DNA from: Eurosta solidaginis | Taxonomy: Eukaryota > Arthropoda > Insecta > Diptera > Tephritidae | DNA: 64,000 nt | Reading direction: 5' to 3' | NCBI RefSeq assembly: GCF_040869045.1 | Contig: NC_090319.1 | Location: 64,700,779 to 64,764,778 of the forward strand | Part shown: piece after piece, positions 12,086 to 20,711 of the stretch | Layout of the letters: each line of letters starts with the position of its first letter | How positions within the stretch are numbered: position 1 is the first letter of the stretch | Program-made: the position numbers and the translations under genes | Notes under the pieces: model-generated | The model's input: the letters and a program-made list of their open reading frames with translations, nothing else | Database searches by the model: none | What the model was told of the DNA's origin: nothing

Positions 12086-12319
12086 GTTCCACTCTGGCGC
12101 CTGTATGATTGCAATTGTATAACAAAAAAGTCCCAGTAAGTGAATATAAACCAAATTAGAAAATTAGGTGAATTAGGATACCAAGGAAGAGATTAGCGTA
12201 AAGGGGGAGAAGAAAAGGAAGTAAATGGATGTAGGGTTATTTACTTGTTATAAATATACTTGTTATATTTTAAAATTTATTATTATTAGATTGTTTATTT
12301 TTATTTATTCATAATGCTA

Positions 12320-12322
<3 letters not shown>

Positions 12323-12355
<33 letters not shown>
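12323..12355. repeat. (TA)n microsatellite
   Basis: About 16 uninterrupted AT dinucleotides in an AT-rich intronic context. Confidence 0.9.
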
Positions 12356-12360
<5 letters not shown>

Positions 12361-13337
12361 TGATTTAAGCATCTATATGATTGATACGATTATCACTAGC
12401 TAATAGGATTTCAAGATTTTTTTGTTTCATCAAAACAGTTTTGTATGTGATCAAAACGATTATTGTATATTTTCAACTCCCGTAAAGTATTCAGACACCC
12501 AATTCTTGCGGCAGATCGGAAAGTTGATTGCATGACAAATTCAGCAAAGTAAGGCGTGTAAATAGAGACACAAATGCTGGTACTTTAGTTAGTTGATTCT
12601 TGGCAAACACCAAATCACTAGCACAGTCCTTGAGAAGTTGAAGCGATTCAGGTAATGTATCTTATCATGGATTGTTGATAGATATTGTATTGTAATAGTA
12701 CAGATTTTAATTTTATAATTGTTTTATTTTTGTTCACTATTGTATTAAAAATTTAAAGATTCTTGTTCAAATAATTTAGTGATGTTGAAGCGAAAATTTT
12801 CCATATAAACTATTTTGTAAATAATAGTATTTATTTTAGTCAAAATTCTTTTAGATGTTTTTACACTATAAAAATGTTTACTTTATTTTAGAATATGTTT
12901 CTGTTAATCAAATTTCTATATAAAATAGTCTTTGAGTTTTAAACTAATCACTGCCTTAATGATCTGGCTTTTCTTTAATAACATTTCCGTATCATTGTGT
13001 AGGCACATGTATGTGATAATTATAGTCACATTAACATTTATAATTCACTAGTTCTGCATTTAACAACGTTGACTTAAATCCAAATTCGTTGTACAAGTAT
13101 GCACGTTCAAATAATTTTAGGTCCGTTGGTAGGATCGCCAATATAGTTAAGATAATAACTATTTTTCTAAAATATTATTATTTTATTTGTTGAAAATCAA
13201 TCTCGCAAAAATTATTTATTTTCACATTTTTAAAAATTCTAAAATATCTAACTTAAAAATTTTCATTTTGAAAGAACATTAAAAGTAAAGTAAAATTAAA
13301 ATAATTTACAAAAATACAGTATATTTATTTTAAGTAG
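12356..13337. other. AT-rich intronic interval, nothing recognised
   Basis: No supported gene or structured repeat between the TA microsatellite and the I/LOA-type insertion. Confidence 0.5.
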
Positions 13338-13352
13338 ATAACCCTACATTTA

Positions 13353-14665
13353 GGTTAGGTTAGGTGAGGTGGTAGCTGCCCTGATAAGGATAGCTCACTT
13401 GGACAACACGAAGGTCCGTTGTGATACCACATACACCAAAAATAGCGGTGACTTAGATCTAGCTACTTAGAGAATCGTTGAGTAGCAACGATAAAGCTCC
13501 GAATGATACCGATCTCAACTTTGGATAAATCCTCGGGAGATCCAAGTGAGTCGCCGAAGTACTTTCGCTTAGTTCTGGCAAAAGCTGGGCAATCAAGCAT
13601 AAAGCGATTTGGTGATTCCACTTCATTGTTCTCCATACAGCTGCAGCAGGATGGAGTTTCCAGTATATTGAGACGTACCGCATGCATACCCATCGGACAG
13701 TGCCCTATCAAAACCCCAATGACCATTGATAGGTGAGCCTTAGTGAATCCAACTATTTCAGCAGACCTCCTGCCATTCACTTTCTGCCAGAAAGATCTTG
13801 CTACCCTGCAAGACGTGGTGTCCACGCAACGTTTGCTGAGCTGACTCGAGGCCCAGCTATGGAGAAGCAATCCACAGTTGGCCAGCGGAATTCCGAAATC
13901 CCTACAGCCATCTTCATTCGGTTCAGTTGTACCGATGCGGGCTAAGAGATACGCTTGACAGTTACCCGGGATATCACTATGGCCCGGGACCCAGATAATC
14001 TTAATTGTAAAATAACTCGATGCAATCGCAAGCGAGGCCAGGCACTCCCAGATCACCCTCGATCGCACTCAAGGCCTTGATAGCCGCTTGGCTATCAGAG
14101 TAGATGTTAAATTCCCTAACCGTAATAGCACTGGATAGCATTCCATCCACCGCATCCTTAATCGCAGCAACTTCCGCTTGGAATACACTGCAGTGATCAG
14201 CCAACTTAAACTTGCGGCTTACATTTAGCTCTTGACAGAAGACCCCCCGCAATACCTTTCCGTCCAACTTCGACCCATCCGTGAATAAGTTAACCGGTCC
14301 CATGCCCCACATAATTCCTCTTCCCACTCCTCCATCGCGGGAAAGACTAGGGTGAAGGTTGCATAGGAAGCAGTCATCGGTATACAATAGTCCGTCCTGT
14401 CCGAGATAAAGTCGAAATTAGTAAGAAGGCTAGAGTGTCCGAAGTAAGAAAGCCCATAACCCATATCACGAAGCCTGACCAACGACCGGGCCGCGGCTGC
14501 CTTTCCCGCAATATCTACTGAATGTATGTTCAGCATGACATTCAGTGCCAAGGTAGGTGTTCTTCTCAGAGCGCCACTGATACCAATAAGCGCCGTCCGT
14601 TGCACTGACACTAACATTTTGGAGGTGCTCGCCGTGTCTAGTGCTTTCCACCAGACCAGCACCCC
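13353..14665 (-). pseudogene. 5'-truncated I/LOA-type non-LTR retrotransposon, RNase H region, frameshifted
   Basis: The C-terminal third of a LINE ORF2, in three overlapping frames: 14662-14225, 14387-14001 and 14068-13463. The first carries the post-RT segment (TALIGISGALRRTPTLALN, then GKAAAARSLVRLRDMGYG). The second carries RNase H motifs NLFTDGSKLDG, FQAEVAAIKDAV and NIYSDSQAAIKAL (Asp, Glu, Asp). The third carries the final IIWVPGHSDIPGN motif and a Cys-rich tail (CCSCMENN, LDCPAFARTKRKY). At least two frameshifts make it non-functional. The ends are exact: a 15-bp target duplication ATAACCCTACATTTA at 13338-13352 and 14666-14680. The 3' tail is CCTAACCTAACCTAA rather than poly(A). Domain order fits RNase H-bearing clades (I, LOA, R1 groups); I cannot choose among them. 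Confidence 0.85.
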
Positions 14666-14887
14666 ATAACCCTACATTTACTCCCGCTCAATATATTTGG
14701 TAATAAACCAAATATTTATTTTATTTTTAAAAATTTATTATACCTGTCATGAAAATGAAATGGTATATTAATTTCGTCACGAAACCGAAAATTGTAAGTC
14801 CTTAAAGGAAAATAGATAGACCCACCATTAAGTATACCGAAATAATCAGGTTGAAGAGCTGAGTTGATTTAGCCATGTCCGTCTGTC

Positions 14888-14910
14888 CGTCTGTCCGTCT
14901 GTCTGTTTGT
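14888..14910. repeat. (GTCY)n microsatellite of family B
   Basis: Runs of GTCC/GTCT units after GATTTAGCCAT. Unit number differs between modules (compare 20815-20833, 22205-22245 and 44265-44290), so it is length-variable inside an otherwise near-identical array. Confidence 0.8.
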
Positions 14911-15410
14911 ATGCAAACTAGTCCCTCAATTTTTGAGATATCTTGATAAAATTTGGTGAGCAGGTGTATTTGGGTGTCCGATTAGACATTTGTCGGAACC
15001 GACCGGATCGGACCACTATAGCATATATCCTCCATACAACCGATTTTTCAGAAAAAGAGGATTTTTGTAATATCTTACCCAATTTAACAGATTGAAGCTT
15101 CAAACTTCACCATATACTTTCGTATATTGCACATATTGTTGCCTGAAAAAATTTATGAGATCGGTCGTATTTATTGTATATATCCCCCACAACCGATTGT
15201 TCAGATAAGGAACTTTTCGTAATTACTGCCCTATTTTAAGAGCTAGAGGCTTCAAATTTCAGCGAATGCTTACGTATATAGCATATATTATTGTCTGAAA
15301 AAATCATAAAGATCGGTGGTATATATAGTATATATATGGTGGTATATATAGTATATATATATAGTATATATATATATATTTTCGCAAATTTTAGCCCCAT
15401 TTTAACAGCT

Positions 15411-16060
15411 AGAAGCTTCAAATTTCACCGAATATTTACTTATATAGCATATATTGTTGTCTGAAAAAATCATAGAGATCGGTTGTATATATAGTATATA
15501 TCTCATACAACCGATTGTTCAGATAAGAAACTTTTCGCAATTTCTACCCCATTTTAACAGCTATAAGCTTCAAATTTCACCGATTGGTTACGTATATAGC
15601 ATATATTGTTATCTGAAAAAATCAGAGAGATCGGTTGTATATATAGTATATATCTCATACAACCGATTGTTCAGATAAGAAACTTTTCGCAATTTCTACC
15701 CCATTTTAACAGCTATAAGCTTCAAATTTCACCAACTGCTTACGTGTATAGGATATATTGATGTCTGAAAAAATCATTGAGATCGGTGGTATACATAGTA
15801 TATATCTCATACAACCGATTGTTCAGATAAGAAACTTTGCGCAATTTCTGCCCCGTTTTAACAGTTAGAAGCTTCAAATTTCACAAAATGCTTTCGTATA
15901 TAGCATATATTGTTGTCTGAAAAAATCATAGAGATCGGTGGTATATATATTATATACTTCATATAAACTGTCATATTGACCCCTTTTTTACGGCTAGAAG
16001 CTTCAAGATTCATCAAATTTCATCAAATAGTTACGTTTACGTCATATATTTTTGAAATAC
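15411..16060 (+). repeat. About 152-bp central tandem repeats of family B (module 1 example)
   Basis: Anchor GCTTCAAATTTCAC recurs at 15415, 15568 and 15719 and onward, giving a period of 151-153 bp. Each unit contains ATATAGCATATATTGTTGTCTG, GAGATCGGT, a TA-rich stretch and ACAACCGATTGTTCAGATAAG (each quoted only in part). Every module carries about six units; the short open frames that recur through the array come from these. Confidence 0.8.
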
Positions 16061-16184
16061 GTGATTCGTAGCCATAGTTTTTACATGCAGACCACAAAAA
16101 ACGTGAAGCTTTGCATCCTCACACAGATTACCTACCTATTTTTATACCTTTCATGAAAATGAAATGGTATATTAATTTCGTCAC

Positions 16185-16411
16185 TGTTGGTAGGAATTTG
16201 GAAGGGGATTTGTATACTTGCGTGAATGTCCGGTACAATAAAAGAAAAGCACTTCTTAGTTCAACGATTTAGTGAGGACTAAAAGATAAAATTCATGTGT
16301 ACATATAGTTAACTCATCAATATATGTAATATGTCTTATTCATTCTAATTATTAGAAATATGTTCTCAATAGGAAATATTGAACTTAAAACTCCAAGTTA
16401 TTATTTCAACA
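16185..16411 (-). repeat. Copia 3' LTR
   Basis: 227 bp, TG...CA bounded on the element strand. It is preceded on that strand by the purine tract AAGAAAGAG (16412-16420), which would prime plus-strand synthesis. It is identical to the other LTR except for one base in the AACGATTTAGTGAGGAC region. Confidence 0.95.
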
Positions 16412-16420
16412 CTCTTTCTT
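16412..16420 (-). other. Copia polypurine tract
   Basis: AAGAAAGAG on the minus strand, immediately before the 3' LTR: the expected position and composition for the plus-strand primer. Confidence 0.8.
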
Positions 16421-16439
16421 AAGTTAAATATTTCTTCAG

Positions 16440-17882
16440 TTAATTTTTAAGACCAAGCATTTGAACAAATTTTACATGTTTCTGTTTTTGCAGATTTTTT
16501 GTAAAAATATCAGAAACATTTTCATTTGTGGAGACGTACTCTAATTCTATTACTTTTTGTTCGACAACTTCTCGGATATAATGATATTTCAAATCTATGT
16601 GCTTGGTTCGCTTGTGGAACACAGGGTTCTTTGAAATTTGTATTGCGCTCATGTTGTCGCCTTTTAACTTAACAGGACCGATGTCGTGAATAAAACCAAC
16701 TTCTTTAAGTAAGCGCCGCAGATATACAGCCTCTTTTGCTGCCGTACTTAAAGCGATGTACTCAGCCTCTGTGCTGCTCAATGCGACTACATCTTGCTTC
16801 TTTGCTTGCCAGGAAAAAGCGCTACCCGCCAAAAAGAACGAATAACCGGTGTATGACTTCCTATCTAAATCGTTACTCGCCCAATCCGCATCCGCATAGC
16901 CTTTTACCGGTTTACCATTTTTGCAGTAGTGTAACTTTAAATTGATGGTTTTTGATAAGTATCGTAGGACATGTTTTGCACCAGCCTCATGTTCGGTGTG
17001 GGGTTCTTGGTTTCTTTGTGCTAATAAACTTACTGCGTGCATAATGTCTGGCCGCGTTGAAATGGCCAAGTACATTAAAGATCCAATTAACGATTGATAG
17101 CTTGTTGCATCTATTTTAGTGCACTTGTCATTTCTGCAGCTTACTTGAAAACCAGGATCTAGAGGTGTGCTTACCGGACGACATGATGTCACACCATACA
17201 TACTCAATAACTCGTTTATATAGTTCTTCTGACACACAGAAATCGCACCTGTCTTACCCTGACGTTCTATTTCGAAGCCAAGAAAAAATGTAATTGCCCC
17301 GCTATCGTGTAGTTGAAATTTAGACGATAATGATTTTTTAATGCTCGCAATCTCTTTCTCGCTTGGACATGCTAAGATAAGATCGTCGACATAAACGGCA
17401 ATGTAACTATAACTACCATTGTATTGTTTGACATACAAACACGGTTCGCTTTTGCATGGGCTGAAACCTATATCTTTCAATGCTACATCAAGAGTACTAT
17501 TCCAGTGTCGCCCAGACTGCTTTAAGCCGTAAATGGCTTTATTTAGCTTTAAAACTTTATTAGGATTTTTATTGTCTACAAATTCTTCTGGTTGTTTAAG
17601 GTAAATTTCTTCCGTAAGCTTACTATTGAGATATGCATTGGAAATATCGATCTGATGTAAGTGAAGCTCTTTCTCAACGGCAATAGCAAGTAGCATACGA
17701 ATTGTTTCATATCGTATTACAGGCGAAAAAGTTTCCCAGTAATTTAAACCCAGCTGCTGACTGCAGCCTTTTGCTACTAGTCTCGACTTGAACTTTTGAA
17801 TATTGCCATCTGAATCACGTTTTATTCGAAAAACCCACTTCGATCCAATCGCTTTTTGACCATCAGGCAGATCTACTGCTGA
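16440..17882 (-). CDS. Copia polyprotein, reverse transcriptase and RNase H part
   Basis: Continues in the same frame as the gag-pro-int part after the TAG stop, with no frameshift to the terminal stop at 16440. The first about 60 codons hold the copia RT entry region (DLPDGQKAIGSKWVF). RT motif A is QIDISNAYLN and the catalytic box is YVDDL (near 17385). The late region HKRTKHIDLKYHYIRE and the RNase H motifs (YADADWAS, LSSTEAEYIAL, KGDNMSAI) are intact. Copies cDNA in the virus-like particle and degrades the RNA template. As no Met lies between the TAG and about 17696, this part would need readthrough or be dead in this copy. Confidence 0.9.
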   Translation of the reverse strand, partial: SAVDLPDGQKAIGSKWVFRIKRDSDGNIQKFKSRLVAKGCSQQLGLNYWETFSPVIRYETIRMLLAIAVEKELHLHQIDISNAYLNSKLTEEIYLKQPEEFVDNKNPNKVLKLNKAIYGLKQSGRHWNSTLDVALKDIGFSPCKSEPCLYVKQYNGSYSYIAVYVDDLILACPSEKEIASIKKSLSSKFQLHDSGAITFFLGFEIERQGKTGAISVCQKNYINELLSMYGVTSCRPVSTPLDPGFQVSCRNDKCTKIDATSYQSLIGSLMYLAISTRPDIMHAVSLLAQRNQEPHTEHEAGAKHVLRYLSKTINLKLHYCKNGKPVKGYADADWASNDLDRKSYTGYSFFLAGSAFSWQAKKQDVVALSSTEAEYIALSTAAKEAVYLRRLLKEVGFIHDIGPVKLKGDNMSAIQISKNPVFHKRTKHIDLKYHYIREVVEQKVIELEYVSTNENVSDIFTKNLQKQKHVKFVQMLGLKN

Positions 17883-20405
17883 CTAAGTGTTGTTAGCAAG
17901 AAGCGCCGAATATTCTTCTTCCATTGATTTCTTCCACTCAAAGGAGTATTCGCTTGACAATGCTTCTTTGACCGATCGAGGCGTGTCTACATCTTCACCA
18001 TATTGTAGATAATTTAGCATCTGATACTCTTTTTTGGGACGCCCGACTTGACCAGTGTGAATAATTTTTGGCCTTCCTCGACCGCGACGTGATTCGTTTC
18101 CATTTCTATGAGACTCACCAATTATTTGCATTTCATCCGAAACGATTCCATTCTCTGCAACATTGCCTACATTTGCCTCTTCTACCTCTGTTTCGTCTTC
18201 GGTGCAACTTTCAAACTCTTCATCTTCTTTCCGCTCTTCTTCAACATGTTTACGATCGTCGATTTTTACAAAAATTGTAGCAATGTCATTTTCATCTCTG
18301 TTTTTGGTGTCACCTTCGGGCACAGCTAAGTTGACTTCATCTTCTAAAAATTTTACGTCACGTCTTACACAAATTTGCCTCGTTTCCTTATCATACAAGC
18401 GATAAGCTTTTGCAACCTCAGAATATCCGACGAACAAATACTCTTTGCCCTTTGCGCTGAATTTACCACGCTGCGTTTTATTTAACGCGAATGCGCGCGA
18501 ACCAAAAACCCTGAAATGTTTTACCGACGGCTTTTTGTTGTACCAAATCTCATAAGGAGTGCAATCTCTAAGTAATTTTGTAGGTGCGCGATTACGTAAA
18601 TATACAGCTGTGTGTATAGCTTCACCCCACAATTCTTGTTCTATATTTGCATGCACCAGCAAACTTCTAGCCATTTCTACAATTGTGCGGTTAACTCTCT
18701 CTGCCACTCCATTTTGCTGGGGAGTATATGGCACAGTTAACTGCCTTTTAATTCCGCACTCATTTAAAAAATCGGTAAATTTATTGTTTATGTACTCCGT
18801 ACCATTGTCACTTCGGAGCTTTTTAATTTTCTTCTGAGTTTGACATTCGACCATATTTTTGAATAATTGAAACTTTTCAAATACTTCGCTCTTTTCTTTA
18901 ATACAATAAACAAAAATCATTCTCGAGAAATCGTCAATAAATGTGAGAAAGTATCGTGCACCACCTACTGATTTTACGTTTATGGGTCCACATACATCTG
19001 TATGCACAAGCTCTAATATTTCTTTTGACTCAATTTCAAATTTTTTTGGAAAAGGCATTGCACTTAATTTTGCTTTGTTGCATGTGTCACAATTTGTTTT
19101 TGTTTTCACATCTTTTGTGTCCATACCTCGCACTAAACCTTTGTCGGCAATTTTCTTTAAACTTTCGAAGTTTATATGACCATATCGATTATGCCACTTT
19201 AAATTATTTAAATAAATTTTTGAACCTTGTACTTGCGCATTGAATATAAACAAATCATTTTGTAATCTAGCTCTAAGCAATGTTAACCCTATAGAATTTT
19301 TTACTTCCACAACATAGTTTTTGAATACCACTGTATGTTTATGCTGCAGAGCTTTGTTAACAGAATAAAAGTTCATTTTCAGTGAAGGCACAAACAATAC
19401 ATCACGTAGCTCTATTTCACATTCATTTGTTTTTATTTTGACCGTACCTATACCTTGTGAGTAAGTGAAATTATCTGCTGCTAACATAACTTTTTCTCGT
19501 TTTTCGATGAATGACACGAACATATTCTTGTCGCAACACATATGTGTCGTTGCACCACTGTCGACACACCAATTGTATTTACTTCGTTCATCCCCCACAG
19601 CAGCAGCATATACAGCGTAAGAAAGCTCGTTAATTTTAGAACTTTGTTTATCTTCACGATCATATTGTTGTTTGCCCTTTCTTTTGCATTGTGAAGCCGT
19701 ATGGCCACGCATGCCACAACTAAAGCATTTACCCTTGAACTCATTTGACTTTACATAACTTTTTGCTTTTGTATTTATTTTATTACCATTATGCGCTGAT
19801 TCTCTTACACTTGTATAAACAGCTTGCGCAGGAGCTTTTTGATCTGCTTGTTGTTCCCTTCTAGCACCCTCTTCTAACAGCTTTACTTTTAAAGTACTGA
19901 AACTCGGCAATTCATCACGAGTCTCGATAGCTACCACGAAGTTTTCGTACTCGGACGGCAAACTAGATAATAGTATTATGACTTTTAGCTCTTCGTTTAA
20001 CTCGATGTTCACTTCGGCTAATTTATCTACGACTTCGACAAACGAATTTAGATAAGTTGACATGCTTTGACCAGCAGACATACTGCAACCAAGCAACTTT
20101 TTATAAAGCGAAACTTTTTGTAAAGGTCCCCTCGGCACATGAACATCACGAAGTCTCTTCCATGCTTCCACTGAAGTTTTACAAGCCTTAATATTGCTGA
20201 GTTGCGTCGGTTTTACGCATAAAATAATATTAGCTAGCGCTTTTTGATCATCTTGATCCCACTTTTCTGCATTTTCATCACTGCGCTTACAATCTTCATT
20301 AACGATGCGCCATTGGTCCATATTAACCAATATGCTGCGCATTTGCATGCACCACACATCATAGTTATTATCGCTCAGTTTTTCGATTTGCAAACTCGAA
20401 TTCAT
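17883..20405 (-). CDS. Copia polyprotein, gag, protease and integrase part
   Basis: 840 residues from ATG at 20405, ending at TAG 17883-17885. Order: gag region (1-220); zinc knuckle CFSCGMRGHTASQC (227-240; CX2CX4HX4C); aspartic protease WCVDSGATTH (Asp282); integrase HHCC zinc finger (His405, His410, Cys439, Cys442); integrase catalytic triad Asp470, Asp533, Glu569 with 35 residues between the last two; then the GKEY/VFG region and a charged E/D-rich linker. The domain order protease-integrase-RT is diagnostic for copia rather than gypsy. The stop falls exactly at the start of the RT domain. Everything else is open, consistent with youth. Start chosen as the first Met, 60-80 nt after the primer-binding site. 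Confidence 0.93.
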   Translation of the reverse strand: MNSSLQIEKLSDNNYDVWCMQMRSILVNMDQWRIVNEDCKRSDENAEKWDQDDQKALANIILCVKPTQLSNIKACKTSVEAWKRLRDVHVPRGPLQKVSLYKKLLGCSMSAGQSMSTYLNSFVEVVDKLAEVNIELNEELKVIILLSSLPSEYENFVVAIETRDELPSFSTLKVKLLEEGARREQQADQKAPAQAVYTSVRESAHNGNKINTKAKSYVKSNEFKGKCFSCGMRGHTASQCKRKGKQQYDREDKQSSKINELSYAVYAAAVGDERSKYNWCVDSGATTHMCCDKNMFVSFIEKREKVMLAADNFTYSQGIGTVKIKTNECEIELRDVLFVPSLKMNFYSVNKALQHKHTVVFKNYVVEVKNSIGLTLLRARLQNDLFIFNAQVQGSKIYLNNLKWHNRYGHINFESLKKIADKGLVRGMDTKDVKTKTNCDTCNKAKLSAMPFPKKFEIESKEILELVHTDVCGPINVKSVGGARYFLTFIDDFSRMIFVYCIKEKSEVFEKFQLFKNMVECQTQKKIKKLRSDNGTEYINNKFTDFLNECGIKRQLTVPYTPQQNGVAERVNRTIVEMARSLLVHANIEQELWGEAIHTAVYLRNRAPTKLLRDCTPYEIWYNKKPSVKHFRVFGSRAFALNKTQRGKFSAKGKEYLFVGYSEVAKAYRLYDKETRQICVRRDVKFLEDEVNLAVPEGDTKNRDENDIATIFVKIDDRKHVEEERKEDEEFESCTEDETEVEEANVGNVAENGIVSDEMQIIGESHRNGNESRRGRGRPKIIHTGQVGRPKKEYQMLNYLQYGEDVDTPRSVKEALSSEYSFEWKKSMEEEYSALLANNT

Positions 20406-20468
20406 TTTTAAAATTTTATTTTGTAAAACCCGATTAATTATTAAATTTTAAATAACTTCACACGCGAT

Positions 20469-20482
20469 CTGGGACCATAACC
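20469..20482 (-). other. Copia primer-binding site (half-tRNA initiator Met type)
   Basis: Minus strand GGTTATGGTCCCAG, two bases from the 5' LTR. It complements the anticodon-stem region of initiator tRNA-Met (CTGGGCCCATAACC) except at one base. Use of an internal tRNA half rather than the 3' end is a known trait of Drosophila copia. Confidence 0.75.
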
Positions 20483-20484
20483 TT

Positions 20485-20711
20485 TGTTGGTAGGAATTTG
20501 GAAGGGGATTTGTATACTTGCGTGAATGTCCGGTACAATAAAAGAAAAGCACTTCTTAGTTCAACGATTTAATGAGGACTAAAAGATAAAATTCATGTGT
20601 ACATATAGTTAACTCATCAATATATGTAATATGTCTTATTCATTCTAATTATTAGAAATATGTTCTCAATAGGAAATATTGAACTTAAAACTCCAAGTTA
20701 TTATTTCAACA
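20485..20711 (-). repeat. Copia 5' LTR
   Basis: 227 bp, upstream LTR on the element strand, followed by GTCAC target duplication on the + side. Carries the promoter for the element by position; no specific motif is claimed. Confidence 0.95.

Larger units (their letters stand above)
16185..20711 (-). mobile_element. Copia-type LTR retrotransposon, recent insertion
   Basis: Complete 4,527-bp element with two 227-bp LTRs (TGTTG...CAACA), the 5-bp target duplication GTCAC (16180-16184 and 20712-20716), a primer-binding site, a polypurine tract, and gag, protease, integrase, RT and RNase H in copia order. The LTRs differ at a single position (AGTGAGG against AATGAGG), so the insertion is young. 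It interrupts module 2 of the family B array, and therefore postdates the tandem growth of that array or at least that module. One in-frame stop (17883-17885) splits the polyprotein. It lies antisense to + and in the same orientation as CycG, inside intron 4. Confidence 0.95.

Noticed and set aside
13351..13366. TTAGG telomeric repeat
   Set aside because: Only three units, inside exact target duplications of a LINE; it is the element's tail.
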